64,000 nt of DNA, from positions 1 to 64,000 of the forward strand of contig CAITIS010000079.1 in assembly GCA_903892515.1 (NCBI GenBank). The letters are read 5' to 3'. The position numbers were made by a program, and so were the translations under genes. The notes below the pieces were generated by a model, which did not search any database, was not told where the DNA came from, and was given only the letters and a program-made list of their open reading frames with translations. Each line of letters starts with the position of its first letter. Positions within the stretch are counted from its first letter, which is position 1. Shown here piece after piece: positions 42,300-50,984 of this stretch. This DNA comes from an uncultured Planctomycetota bacterium (GTDB lineage Bacteria > Planctomycetota > Phycisphaerae > SM23-33).

Positions 42300-43603
42300 G
42301 CTTGGTGGCGTCTGAGGATCATGGCCGCAGCCTGCCCGCCGACGGCATAGCCGGCGATGAGCACGTTCCGCAGCGGTGTTTGGGTAGTCTGGTTCGGCAC
42401 GTTCAGGCCGCAAGCCGGGTCAACGTCGGAGCAGTTAATGGCCGCCGGAATGACCTGACGCTGTAGCGCCATGGCCCCAACGGCCAGGTTTACCGCGCCG
42501 GCCCCGGCAAAGAGGTTGCCGGTCATGCCCGCCGACGGCAGCACGGGCACCTTCGTGCCACGCTCGCCCAGGGCTTGCTTGAGGCACTGCGCCTCGGCCT
42601 GATCTTCCGCCGGCACGCCTGTGCCCTGCGGAATCAGCAGGTCGATCTCGTCGGGCCGGAGCTTGGCGTCAGCCAATGCCGCGCCAATGGCGTTGATCAG
42701 CCCGCGCGGCGTCGCCATCGGGTACTTGATCCCGTCAGGATCGCAGCCAGCGCCAAAGCCGACGACCTCAGCGTAAATTCTGGCATTTCGCCCCATGGCC
42801 CGATCGCGGTCTTCCACGACCAGCAGGCCGCCGCCTTCGCCGATGACCGTGCCGCAGTGGCCGCGGTCGAACGGACGCATGGCTTCGCCGGCGGCATCGT
42901 TGTTTGTGACCAGCCGGTTCAGCAGGCCTTGGCGGAGCAGGCCCATCGGATTGAGCTTGCTCTCAGCCCCGCCGGCAATCTCGGCGTCGCAGGCCCCGCG
43001 GGCGACGGCCCGGACGGCCTCGCCCACGGCCAGGATGCCCGAGCACTCGCCGCACGTAATGGTGTTACTGGGCCCCTTGGCCAGATGAATGATCGTCACG
43101 TGGCAGGCCAGCATGTTCGGCAGGTACTTCAGCAGCCACAGGGGCGTGAGGTTCTGCATGCCAGCATTGCCCCAGGCGCGGATGTCGAACTTGCCGTCGG
43201 TCGTCGAGGTGTTGACGGCCGCCGCCAGTTCGTCCAGGTCGGCACAGATCAGGCCCGCGCCGATGTTGCAGCCCAGTTGGGCCGGCTCGATGGTGGGTGT
43301 GCCTTCCAGGCCGGGGGTGATGATGCCGCTGTCACGCACCGCCAGGTCGGCGGCGGCCACGGCGATCTCGATGTCGCGGGCCATGACCTTGACGGCCTTG
43401 CGATAGCTCTTGGGAACGTAATCGCGGGCGGAGAAATCATCCAGCTGCCCGCCGATGCGGGTGGCAAAGCCCGAGGCGTCGAACAGGCTGATGGGCTTGA
43501 CGTGCTTTTGCCCGGCCAGCAGGGCGTCGAAGAGTTCCCCGATCCCTCTGCCGCCCGGCGCCACGACGCCCAAGCCGGTAATGACTACGCGGCGCTCGGT
43601 CAT
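42296..43603 (-). CDS. Ketosynthase-like protein lacking catalytic histidines (chain-length-factor-like)
   Basis: 435 residues with a ketosynthase fold (VVITGLGVVAPGG start, VIGEGGGLLVVE). At the two catalytic His positions it has Gln326 (IPQGTGVPAED) and Asn363 (GNLFAGAGA). The nucleophile region reads TITCGECSGILAVGEA; there are Cys on both sides, but alignment from the conserved GEA puts Glu186 at the Cys position. It probably cannot condense alone and forms a heterodimer with the intact synthase encoded immediately downstream. Both of its ends overlap neighbours as ATGA. Confidence 0.85.
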   Translation of the reverse strand: MTERRVVITGLGVVAPGGRGIGELFDALLAGQKHVKPISLFDASGFATRIGGQLDDFSARDYVPKSYRKAVKVMARDIEIAVAAADLAVRDSGIITPGLEGTPTIEPAQLGCNIGAGLICADLDELAAAVNTSTTDGKFDIRAWGNAGMQNLTPLWLLKYLPNMLACHVTIIHLAKGPSNTITCGECSGILAVGEAVRAVARGACDAEIAGGAESKLNPMGLLRQGLLNRLVTNNDAAGEAMRPFDRGHCGTVIGEGGGLLVVEDRDRAMGRNARIYAEVVGFGAGCDPDGIKYPMATPRGLINAIGAALADAKLRPDEIDLLIPQGTGVPAEDQAEAQCLKQALGERGTKVPVLPSAGMTGNLFAGAGAVNLAVGAMALQRQVIPAAINCSDVDPACGLNVPNQTTQTPLRNVLIAGYAVGGQAAAMILRRHQA

Positions 43604-44076
43604 AACACCGGCGTCTCCACGAAGCCCGCCAGCAGACGCAGGAACTGGCCGGTGAATACGAAGTTCTCCTTGGGGAACTTCAGCCCAGCCATGTTCTGGT
43701 CGACGTGCGAGAACATCAAGTCGACCGTGGCGATCTGCTGGCCGTTCTTGAACACCGTGCCGTGCGTGCTGGCGGCCTGCTCGGTGATGGTCTGCAATTC
43801 GGCGTGGTACTTGAGCTGGTCGCCCGGCAGCACGATGTCGGTGAACTCAGCCTTGTTGATCTTGGCCAAAACGACCTTCTCGCGGAAGTTGCGCGCCTGA
43901 CCCACGAGGATGCCCGCGGTCTGGGCCATGCCCTCGATCATCAGGCTCACCGGCTGGATGGGAAAATCTTCCCAATGATCGTGCAGGTGCTCTTCCGCCA
44001 GCGAGACGTTCTTCAACGCCGTGGCGGAGACACCGGGGTGAAACTCCAGAAACTTGTCGATCCAAATCCAGCGCAT
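43600..44076 (-). CDS. Hot-dog fold FabZ-like dehydratase
   Basis: 158 residues. HWEDFPIQPVSLMIEGMAQ aligns without gaps to the FabZ active-site helix, with the catalytic His and Glu both kept, although the usual GHFPGxP wording is lost. VSLAEEHLHDHW precedes it. Likely a 3-hydroxyacyl-ACP dehydratase or related enzyme of this cluster. Its stop overlaps the next gene. Unusual: an extra C-terminal segment KENFVFTGQFLRLLAGFV. Confidence 0.78.
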   Translation of the reverse strand: MRWIWIDKFLEFHPGVSATALKNVSLAEEHLHDHWEDFPIQPVSLMIEGMAQTAGILVGQARNFREKVVLAKINKAEFTDIVLPGDQLKYHAELQTITEQAASTHGTVFKNGQQIATVDLMFSHVDQNMAGLKFPKENFVFTGQFLRLLAGFVETPVL

Positions 44077-44117
44077 TACCGGCGCTTCTCCGCTTTACCT
44101 GGCCATCGGGGCCATGC

Positions 44118-44173
44118 GCGTCATGGGTGTTTGGCCCATGACGCCAAAACATTCACGGCCGGCGTGGCCGTGA
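44118..44173. repeat. Two small hairpins in the carrier-protein gap
   Basis: GCGTCATGGG (44118-44127) pairs with CCCATGACGC (44135-44144); TCACGGCC pairs with GGCCGTGA at about 44153-44173. They are related to the GGGCGTCTCGCCC hairpins at 19.9 and 61.7 kb and interrupt an otherwise tight operon. Confidence 0.6.
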
Positions 44174-44178
44174 CAGGC

Positions 44179-44565
44179 TTACTTGACCTTGGTGCTGACG
44201 TAATTGACGATCGTCTGGACCTTGAACAGCTCGGTCATCTTGTTGACGTCGGGGTCCTTCTCGAACGTCGTGAAATCGACGTGCGGCATCGATTCCTTCA
44301 TGCGCGCCAGGCCACTGGGGGTCAGCTTGCCGGCGGCGACGTACTCGGGGTTGTTCAGGATATTGTCGGGGAACATCTCGCCCGGCGGAATCTTGATATT
44401 GAAGGACTTTTCCAGCCGGAAGACGATGTCCAGGAAGTCGATCGACTCGGCCCCCAGGTCGCCCGTCAGCGTCGCTTCGGGCGTGACTTCGTCTTCGTCC
44501 ACGCTCAGGGCCTCTACCAGCACATCCTTGACTTTCTGGAAGATCTCATCCTTGCTCATCGGCAT
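44179..44565 (-). CDS. Acyl carrier protein with an extended C-terminal half
   Basis: 128 residues from MPMSKDEIFQKVKDVL. AGGAG lies 8 bases before the start. The phosphopantetheine Ser is in GDLGAESIDFLD (about residue 42). After VFRLEKSFNIKIPPGEMFPD the usual ~78-residue carrier protein would soon end; here some 40-50 additional residues (YVAAGKLTPSGLARMKESM onward) intervene before a last helix. It carries the growing chain for the neighbouring enzymes. Confidence 0.85.
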   Translation of the reverse strand: MPMSKDEIFQKVKDVLVEALSVDEDEVTPEATLTGDLGAESIDFLDIVFRLEKSFNIKIPPGEMFPDNILNNPEYVAAGKLTPSGLARMKESMPHVDFTTFEKDPDVNKMTELFKVQTIVNYVSTKVK

Positions 44566-44676
44566 CGAACATTCTCCTGTAGTGGTCTTCGCCTCTGGGC
44601 TGAGCGTGCTGCCACAGCCGCGGCGGATACTACGTATAGAGGAACCGGCGGACAAAGTCAAACCTTTGCCTGCGGC

Positions 44677-45177
44677 TTATCCCTGGCCGGCGGCCTGCAA
44701 TGCTTCGGGCCCACCGACCAACGCAAACTGTCTCTTCATCTCTGCCACAATACGCTCGTCGGCCCCCTTGGCAGCGGGACAAACGTCGGCAACATTCATG
44801 CACTTTATTTCCAGCTTGCCCTGGACGGCCAGTTCGCCGGTTCCCAGGTAGCCGGTGCCCTTGAACTTGGCCAGGTCGCCTTCCATGCCGGTCAGTTCCA
44901 GTTCCATCCGCAGGCTGTTGCCCGGGGCGACGAAACTGGCATACTTGACGTTCCTTGCTGCCGCCAGGACGATCAGGCTCTTGGAAAAGCCCTGGTCGAC
45001 GCGGAGCAGCCAGGCGGCCGTCTGAACCAGCGCTTCGAGCATCATCACGCCCGGCAGCACCGGAAAGGCGGGAAAGTGATCGGCCAGATACTCTTCCGCC
45101 AAGGACAGATTCTTTCTGGCTACGATGCCCTTGCCGGGCTCGATTTTCTCAATGCGGTCTACCAGATTGAACTTCAT
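44677..45177 (-). CDS. 3-hydroxyacyl-ACP dehydratase FabZ-like
   Basis: 166 residues from MKFNLVDRIEKIEPGKG. Canonical active site DHFPAFPVLPGVMMLEALVQ with catalytic His and Glu; LVDRI and SLAEEYLADHF are typical of FabZ. AGGAG lies about 8 bases upstream of 45177. First gene of the five-gene minus-strand cluster. The C-terminus extends about 20 residues beyond usual FabZ. Confidence 0.88.
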   Translation of the reverse strand: MKFNLVDRIEKIEPGKGIVARKNLSLAEEYLADHFPAFPVLPGVMMLEALVQTAAWLLRVDQGFSKSLIVLAAARNVKYASFVAPGNSLRMELELTGMEGDLAKFKGTGYLGTGELAVQGKLEIKCMNVADVCPAAKGADERIVAEMKRQFALVGGPEALQAAGQG

Positions 45178-45401
45178 GTACGCGCCATCTCCTAGAAGAT
45201 GCGGCCTTTTAGCGGAATTTCCCCAGCAAGGCAAGACCTTTTTTAGCCGATAGCCCAAAAGGAATCGCTCCGAACTTCAAACCTGAAGGGCCCCCGGAGC
45301 GTTACTAACTAGACTTGTAACGGGAGTTGTTGTAGAGATGATACATTCGTCTGCAGGGTCCGACGACAAGCCTCTCCTATGTAGGCCCCTCCGAATTGAG
45401 T

Positions 45402-45429
45402 TTCTGACGTAACCCGGATCCGGTATACT
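45402..45429 (+). promoter_or_regulatory. Probable promoter of the export cluster
   Basis: TATACT at 45424-45429; TTCTGA at 45402-45407 is a weak -35 box with 16-base spacing. Transcription would start near 45436, giving a very short leader before the ATG at 45446. The region 45178-45423 lies between divergent clusters and shows no gene. Confidence 0.5.
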
Positions 45430-45445
45430 CTTAGGAATGACTGTA

Positions 45446-46315
45446 ATGATGCGACGCAACTGGATAGGCGCCGTGGCGCTGCTGTTGGCGGTATCAAGCG
45501 TGCAGGCCGGGGTTTCGGCCATTACACGGGCCAGCATGGATCGTACCCTTTCCTTTGTGCATCCCGGCTCGATCGCCCAGGTTTGCGTTCAGGAGGGGCA
45601 GGACGTTAAGCAGGGGCAGCTTCTGATCCGGCAGGATGACCGGGCCGAAAGCCAGCAGCTTGCCCAGCTTAAGGCCGAGGCCGAGAGCGACATCCGCATC
45701 CAGGCTGCCGTGGCCAAGTTGGACCAGTCCAAGGTGGCTCTGGAGAAGATGGAGCACGCCGCCAAGGTCGAGGCCGCCACGATGCTGGAACTTCGCCAAT
45801 CGCAGGTGGAAGCCAAGATCGCCGAGCTGTCGCTCCAGTTGGAGCGGTTCGATCACGAGCAGGCCATGCGGAAGTACCTGGAGATGAAGGGCCAGGTCGA
45901 CCGGATGCAGTTGATCTGCCCGATCGACGGCAAAATCGAGGTAATAAATGTCCGCGAAGGCGAGACGGTCGTCGATGCCGCCAAGGCCGTCATACGCGTG
46001 GTGAAGGTGGACCCGCTCTGGGTCGATGTGCCGGTGCCGATTCAGTTCGCCGCTGCCCTGGAGTGCGGGCAGAAGATGAACGTCACCTTTGTCGAACCGT
46101 ACAACACGATCGAGGTCGGCGAAATCATCAACATCGCCTCGGTGGTTGAGTCCGGCTCCAACACGCGACGCGTTCGCGTGCAATTGGCCAACCCGCAACT
46201 GCGGCCCTCCGGCCTGCACGTGATGGTCGATGTGCCCGCCATGAGCGGAAGCAATGCAAACGTATCAACGACGCAGCCCTCGGGGGCCGCGACGAAACCT
46301 GTGGCTAAGCCGTAA
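45446..46315 (+). CDS. Periplasmic membrane-fusion protein (HlyD-like)
   Basis: 289 residues. Signal peptide ends near VQAG. The biotinyl-lipoyl half-motif HPGSIAQVCVQEGQDVKQGQ is followed by a coiled coil (about 60-140) and the second half CPIDGKIEVINVREGETVV, then a beta-barrel. This is the order of RND/HlyD adaptors. ATG at 45446 preferred because AGGA is 9 bases upstream; the ATG at 45437 touches it. First gene of a plus-strand group of five. Confidence 0.85.
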   Translation: MMRRNWIGAVALLLAVSSVQAGVSAITRASMDRTLSFVHPGSIAQVCVQEGQDVKQGQLLIRQDDRAESQQLAQLKAEAESDIRIQAAVAKLDQSKVALEKMEHAAKVEAATMLELRQSQVEAKIAELSLQLERFDHEQAMRKYLEMKGQVDRMQLICPIDGKIEVINVREGETVVDAAKAVIRVVKVDPLWVDVPVPIQFAAALECGQKMNVTFVEPYNTIEVGEIINIASVVESGSNTRRVRVQLANPQLRPSGLHVMVDVPAMSGSNANVSTTQPSGAATKPVAKP

Positions 46316-46337
46316 CCCTTTGAAAGGAGTCGTTTGA

Positions 46338-46688
46338 ATGTCAGAACAAGACCAGCAGGAACAGCATCTGGATCAGCAGGCTCGCCAGCAGACCGGCGCT
46401 CAGCAAGTGCAATTGCGCGTGGACGAGCGTGAGATGGCCACGCACTACGCCAACGCGTTCCGCACCAACGCCACGGCCGAAGAAGTCATGCTGGACTTCG
46501 GCGTGAATCTGCCCAATCCCAGTGCAGCGCCCGAGTCGCCCGAAATCATTTTCCACGTGACCAACCGCATCGTCCTGAACTACTACTCTGCCAAGCGGCT
46601 GGCCATTACGCTGGGCCAGGTGATCCGTCGCTTCGAAGAGCAGTTCGGCGAGTTGGAATTGAACGTCGCTAATCGCAAGAAGAAATAA
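46338..46688 (+). CDS. DUF3467-like small protein
   Basis: 116 residues. Gln-rich start (EQDQQEQHLDQQARQQTG), then RVDEREMATHYANAFRTNAT, EVMLDFG and RIVLNYYSAKRLAITLGQVIRRFEEQFG. These phrases fit the DUF3467 family, small proteins of unknown function that often have a methionine-to-leucine-like VMLDF core. Probably cytoplasmic. AAAGGAG upstream; 9 bases to the next gene, so cotranscribed. Confidence 0.8.
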   Translation: MSEQDQQEQHLDQQARQQTGAQQVQLRVDEREMATHYANAFRTNATAEEVMLDFGVNLPNPSAAPESPEIIFHVTNRIVLNYYSAKRLAITLGQVIRRFEEQFGELELNVANRKKK

Positions 46689-46697
46689 GTCCACACT

Positions 46698-48569
46698 ATG
46701 CCCGAACAGGTAAAGGCTCGTGAGCAGGTGTTAACGGCGGCCGATCTGGTCGAACGGTTGCTGACGTTCGACGGTCCGCCGCAAGAGTTCCTGCGCTATC
46801 TCCTGGCGGTGCAGTGCCGCCTGGCCGCGGCCGAGAGCGGGGCAATGCTTCGGCCCGGCACGCAAGGGGACGTGCAGGTCCTCACGATGTTTCCGCAGCC
46901 GGAAAAGGAAGGCGAGTTCCCGCCCTGGGTGCAACAGGCCGGGGAAGCCACTGTGCGGGTGTTGGGCACGGGCAAGACGGAGATCTTCCCGCTGCACGAT
47001 GCCAGCGACCTGTACGGCGAAGATGCGCGACGATACCTGATCATGCTGCCGATCAAGTACACCGGAAGGGCCGACGTCCGTGGGGCGTCGGCCTTCCTGG
47101 TGGAAACGCGCGATCCGCGACATCTCCGCGGCGCCCAGGAGCGGCTGGAGCTTTCCCTGCCGCTGCTGAGTCTGTACGAGATGCAGCTCATGCTTACACA
47201 TCGCCAGGCGGACATGCGCCGTCTGCGCGACGCACTGGAAGTTGTCTCGGCCATGAACCGGCACGACCGCTTCACGGCCGCGACGCTCACCGTGTGCAAC
47301 GAATTCGCCGCCCGCTGGGGCGCCAGCCGCGTCAGCCTGGGGTACCTCCAGGGCAAGAGCGTCCGCCTGCGTTCCATCAGCCATACCGAAAACTTCTCCA
47401 AGAAGATGCAACTCGTGCAGGACATCGAGCAGGCGCAGGAAGAGTGCCTCGACCAGGACGTCGAGATTCTGTTTCCCGCCTCGACCGAAGCTACGTATGT
47501 CAGCCGAGCGGCGGGGCGGCTCAGCGAGCGCCATGGCCCATCGGCGATCTGCAGCCTGCCGCTGCGGCACGGCGACGACGTCAAGGCCGTGCTGACAATC
47601 GAACGCCCGCGCGAGAAGGAATTCCAGCCCGAAGAAATCGAGTCCATGCGCCTGGCTGCCGACTTGGCCACCGCCCGGCTGATCAACCTGCACGAGCAGG
47701 ACCGCTGGATCGGCGGCAAGGTCGCCTTCAGCATCCGCAAGGGCGCCGGCCAGTTGGTTGGCCCCAAGCACACGTGGGCCAAGCTCCTGGCCATTGGCAT
47801 CCTGTTTCTCGGGATCTTCCTGATCTTCGCCAAGGGCGATTACACGGTCGAGTCGCCCTTCGTGCTGGAAGACAAGGCAGAGTATCGCGTCCCGGCGCCA
47901 TTTGAAGGGCAGTTGGAAGAGGTCATGGTCGAGCCGCCCGATGTGGTGAAGGCCGGTCAGCCGCTGGCTCGCCTGGCGACGGACGAACTCCAGGACCAGT
48001 TGGACAGCGCCGAGGCTGAACTGGTCACCAAGGAAAAGGCCAAAGCCCAGTCTCAGTCTGAGGGCAAGCTCGCCGAGGCGCAGATTGCCGAGGCCCAGGC
48101 CGCCCAGGCACGCGCCAAGATCGATTTGTACAAGGGCCGGCTCGAGCGAGCCGTGCTGCGGTCGCCCATCGACGGAGTGGTCATCGCCGGCGATTGGAAG
48201 CGTCAGAATCGTCCGCCGGTGAAGCTGGGCGACCCGGTCTTCGAGATCGGCTCGACCGGGAAACTCCGGGCTGAACTGGCCGTCGACGAGAAGGACATTC
48301 ACGAGTTGCACGTGAATCAGGAAGGCAAGCTTGCCACTGTCGGTCGGCCGGAAGAAAAAGTGGGCTTCAAGGTCGAGACCATCGCCGGAGCGGCCGAGAG
48401 CAGCAACGGCAAGAATATCTTCAAGGTCCGTGTCGATCTGGACAAGGCCCCCGCGGGCATGCGGCCTGGCATGGCGGGCGTGGCCCACGTGTCCGTGGAA
48501 CGCCGCCGCTACGCCTGGATCTGGACGCACAAGGCCATCGATTGGGTCCGGCTGAAGCTCTGGATCTAG
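46698..48569 (+). CDS. GAF-like sensor fused to HlyD membrane-fusion module
   Basis: 623 residues. Residues 25-150 and 180-330 look like two GAF-type folds (second: DRFTAATLTVCNEFAARWG, then AICSLPLRHGDDVKAVLTIE). One membrane segment near 360-377 (LLAIGILFLGIFLIFA). Then a HlyD part: VPAPFEGQLEEVMVEPPDVV, a coiled coil with many Gln/Ala (about 430-480), LRSPIDGVVIAGDW and a beta-barrel to the end. So a cytoplasmic sensor is joined to a periplasmic adaptor. I infer that it couples a signal to export by the neighbouring proteins. Confidence 0.82.
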   Translation: MPEQVKAREQVLTAADLVERLLTFDGPPQEFLRYLLAVQCRLAAAESGAMLRPGTQGDVQVLTMFPQPEKEGEFPPWVQQAGEATVRVLGTGKTEIFPLHDASDLYGEDARRYLIMLPIKYTGRADVRGASAFLVETRDPRHLRGAQERLELSLPLLSLYEMQLMLTHRQADMRRLRDALEVVSAMNRHDRFTAATLTVCNEFAARWGASRVSLGYLQGKSVRLRSISHTENFSKKMQLVQDIEQAQEECLDQDVEILFPASTEATYVSRAAGRLSERHGPSAICSLPLRHGDDVKAVLTIERPREKEFQPEEIESMRLAADLATARLINLHEQDRWIGGKVAFSIRKGAGQLVGPKHTWAKLLAIGILFLGIFLIFAKGDYTVESPFVLEDKAEYRVPAPFEGQLEEVMVEPPDVVKAGQPLARLATDELQDQLDSAEAELVTKEKAKAQSQSEGKLAEAQIAEAQAAQARAKIDLYKGRLERAVLRSPIDGVVIAGDWKRQNRPPVKLGDPVFEIGSTGKLRAELAVDEKDIHELHVNQEGKLATVGRPEEKVGFKVETIAGAAESSNGKNIFKVRVDLDKAPAGMRPGMAGVAHVSVERRRYAWIWTHKAIDWVRLKLWI

Positions 48570-48599
48570 CCTACAACAGATTACCGCAGAGGACGAGGA

Positions 48600-48707
48600 A
48601 CGATATTCGATATTGGATATTTGATATTCGGAAAGACGTCGGTCAGTTGAGCGGCGCCAGCGATTGCCGCGTGCGTGTCTTCCCAATATCAAATATCGAA
48701 TCCCGCT
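48600..48707. repeat. Inverted pair of GATATTCGATATT units
   Basis: GATATTCGATATTGGATATT (48602-48621) faces CCCAATATCAAATATCGAAT (48683-48702). A/T-rich, in the gap before the M50 fusion gene. Transcribed within the operon, it would fold into a strong hairpin between two cistrons. Confidence 0.65.
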
Positions 48708-48763
48708 GTCGCTCCGCCCTGTGAGTTGCTTCCGAACGCGGTGATCCGATTTTTCGGGTATTT

Positions 48764-50980
48764 ATGCCAGTAGATCGTCCGACATTCAGTGAGTCCTGGT
48801 ACCGGATCGTGGAGTTGCGTCCGCGGCTGCGGAATGCCGTGCACATTCACCGGCAGCACTACCGCAACAACATCTGGTACATCATCCAGGACCCGGCCAA
48901 TAACCAGTATTACCGGCTCAACCCGGCCGCTTATCACTTCGTGGGCATGCTAGACGGCCAGCGGACCGTTGCCCAAGTCTGGAAGGCCTGCAACGAAGAA
49001 CTGGGCGACGATGCCCCGACACAAGGCGAGGCCATTCAATTACTGGGCCAGCTGTACGGGGCCAATCTGATCCAGGCCGAACTGCCGCCTGACGCCGAGA
49101 GCATGTTCCGGCGCTTCCAGCAGCGGCGGACGCGCGAGGTCCAGGGCTACTTGATGAACCTGCTGTTCCTCAAGCTGCCGCTGTTCGACCCCGACGCGTT
49201 CCTGAATCGCTGGGTAAGCGTCTTTGGCCGGTGCTTCACGTGGATGGGCGGCGTGATCTGGGCCATTTTTGTGCTGACAGGGCTGTACTTTATCGCCGGC
49301 CGGTTCGACGCCCTGTGGGCCGAGGGCAAGGCCGCGTCGATGTTCGCGCCGGAAAACCTGCCCTGGCTGTACGCCTCGACGGCCATCATCAAGGGCTTGC
49401 ACGAATTCGGGCACGCCTTCGCCTGTAAACGCTTCGGCGTCAAAAACGGCAGCGGTGGCGAAGTTCACGTCATGGGCATCATGTTCCTGATCTTCACGCC
49501 CTTGCCGTACGTGGACGCGTCTAGTTCGTGGGCCTTTGCCAGCAAGTGGCAACGCGCGGTCGTGGGCATGGGCGGCATGCTCATCGAGCTGTTCCTGGCG
49601 GCCATCGCGGCCATTGTCTGGGCGCAGACGGCTGAAGGCACGCTGACGCACACCATCGCCTACAACATCATCTTCGCCTCGGGCGTTTCGACGCTGCTGT
49701 TCAACGCCAATCCGCTGCTGCGGTACGACGGCTATTACATTCTCTCGGACTTGCTGGAGATCCCCAACCTCTGGCAGCGCAGCCGGGAGTACATGTACTA
49801 CCTGGTCAAGAAGTACGTCTGGGGCGTCAAGCGCGTGCGCAACCCCGCCCAGACCGAGGGCGAGAAGGTCTGGATGATGATCCACGGCTTCGCCAGCCTG
49901 ATCTACCGCACCTTCGTGGTGGCGGCGATTCTGATGTACGTGGCCTCGGCCTTGCCGGTGGTGGGCCTGACGTTGGCGGCGGTGGCGGTGGCGGCCTGGG
50001 TGTGCGTGCCGGTGGGCAAGTTCCTGCACTACCTGCTGGTGAATCAGGAATTGATGCGCTGCCGCTCGCGCGCGATGGTGACGACGGGCGGCTTCGCGCT
50101 GGCCGTGGGCATCCTGATCGGCAGCATTCAGATGCCCGAGCACGTCAAGACCGTGGGCGAAGTCAAGCAGAAGTCCGGCCAGACGTTGTATCGCGCCGAG
50201 ACCGACGGCTTCCTGGTGTCCTACTTGCCCACCGGCAGCGTCATCGAACCGGATAAGGCCGGCGAGGTGCTGGTGCGGATGGAAAACCCCGAACTGCTCA
50301 GCCAGCGTCAGTCGGCTGACTATGAGATCGTTCGCCTGGAGGCCAGCATCCGCGACGCCCAGGACAAGGGCGAATTTTCCGCGGCCGACGGCTTGCAGGA
50401 ACAACTCGCCGCCGCCAAGAAGCAGATCGCCACACTGGACCAGGAACTGGGCCGGTTGGTGCTCAAGGCTGGCCACGAGGGGCAATGGCTGGCGCATCCG
50501 CTGGACAAGATGGTCAACGGCTTTCTGCATCGCGGCGACGTAGTGGGCATGCTGGTGGGGCAGAAGGATCCGCAGATCCAGGTGAAGATCACGCAGGAGG
50601 ACGCATCGCTGGTGCTGTGCGAGGCCTGCACGAGCGTGGAACTCCGTTTGCCGGGCGATCCGGCCAAGACCTTCCACGGCGATATCAGCGCGGTCGTTCC
50701 GGCCGGACAGAAGCCCCAGCGTGACAAGGAGGGCCAGGGCCAAGGCCAGGATGCGGCCACCGCCAACCGGACGCGCTACGGTGCGCCCCGTGGCGGCGGG
50801 CAGCAGGGCCAGGAGGAAGAAGACCCGTTCTTCCAGGTCTTCATCCATCCCGGCGCTGATGCTCCGACGCTGTATGCCGGCCAGGCGGTGGCGGTGCGGT
50901 TCGACTTGCCCCACCGGACGTTGGCGTCGCAGTGGTATCACCAACTCTTGCAGCTTCTCCAGAAGCGGTTCAAGTACTAA
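48764..50980 (+). CDS. PqqD-like / M50 metalloprotease / HlyD fusion protein
   Basis: 738 residues. Residues 45-107 resemble a PqqD-type peptide-binding winged helix (NPAAYHFVGMLDGQRTVAQV). Residues 155-460 are polytopic with the zinc motif HEFGH at 213-217 and the second site NANPLLRYDGYY (Asp322), typical of site-2-protease relatives. From about 475 a HlyD lipoyl/barrel module follows (LYRAETDGFLVSYLPTG). Such peptide zinc metalloproteases are linked to processing or export of peptides. No ribosome site is obvious; a repeat precedes it. GTG of the next gene follows after 4 bases. Confidence 0.87.
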   Translation: MPVDRPTFSESWYRIVELRPRLRNAVHIHRQHYRNNIWYIIQDPANNQYYRLNPAAYHFVGMLDGQRTVAQVWKACNEELGDDAPTQGEAIQLLGQLYGANLIQAELPPDAESMFRRFQQRRTREVQGYLMNLLFLKLPLFDPDAFLNRWVSVFGRCFTWMGGVIWAIFVLTGLYFIAGRFDALWAEGKAASMFAPENLPWLYASTAIIKGLHEFGHAFACKRFGVKNGSGGEVHVMGIMFLIFTPLPYVDASSSWAFASKWQRAVVGMGGMLIELFLAAIAAIVWAQTAEGTLTHTIAYNIIFASGVSTLLFNANPLLRYDGYYILSDLLEIPNLWQRSREYMYYLVKKYVWGVKRVRNPAQTEGEKVWMMIHGFASLIYRTFVVAAILMYVASALPVVGLTLAAVAVAAWVCVPVGKFLHYLLVNQELMRCRSRAMVTTGGFALAVGILIGSIQMPEHVKTVGEVKQKSGQTLYRAETDGFLVSYLPTGSVIEPDKAGEVLVRMENPELLSQRQSADYEIVRLEASIRDAQDKGEFSAADGLQEQLAAAKKQIATLDQELGRLVLKAGHEGQWLAHPLDKMVNGFLHRGDVVGMLVGQKDPQIQVKITQEDASLVLCEACTSVELRLPGDPAKTFHGDISAVVPAGQKPQRDKEGQGQGQDAATANRTRYGAPRGGGQQGQEEEDPFFQVFIHPGADAPTLYAGQAVAVRFDLPHRTLASQWYHQLLQLLQKRFKY

Positions 50981-50984
50981 CGAC

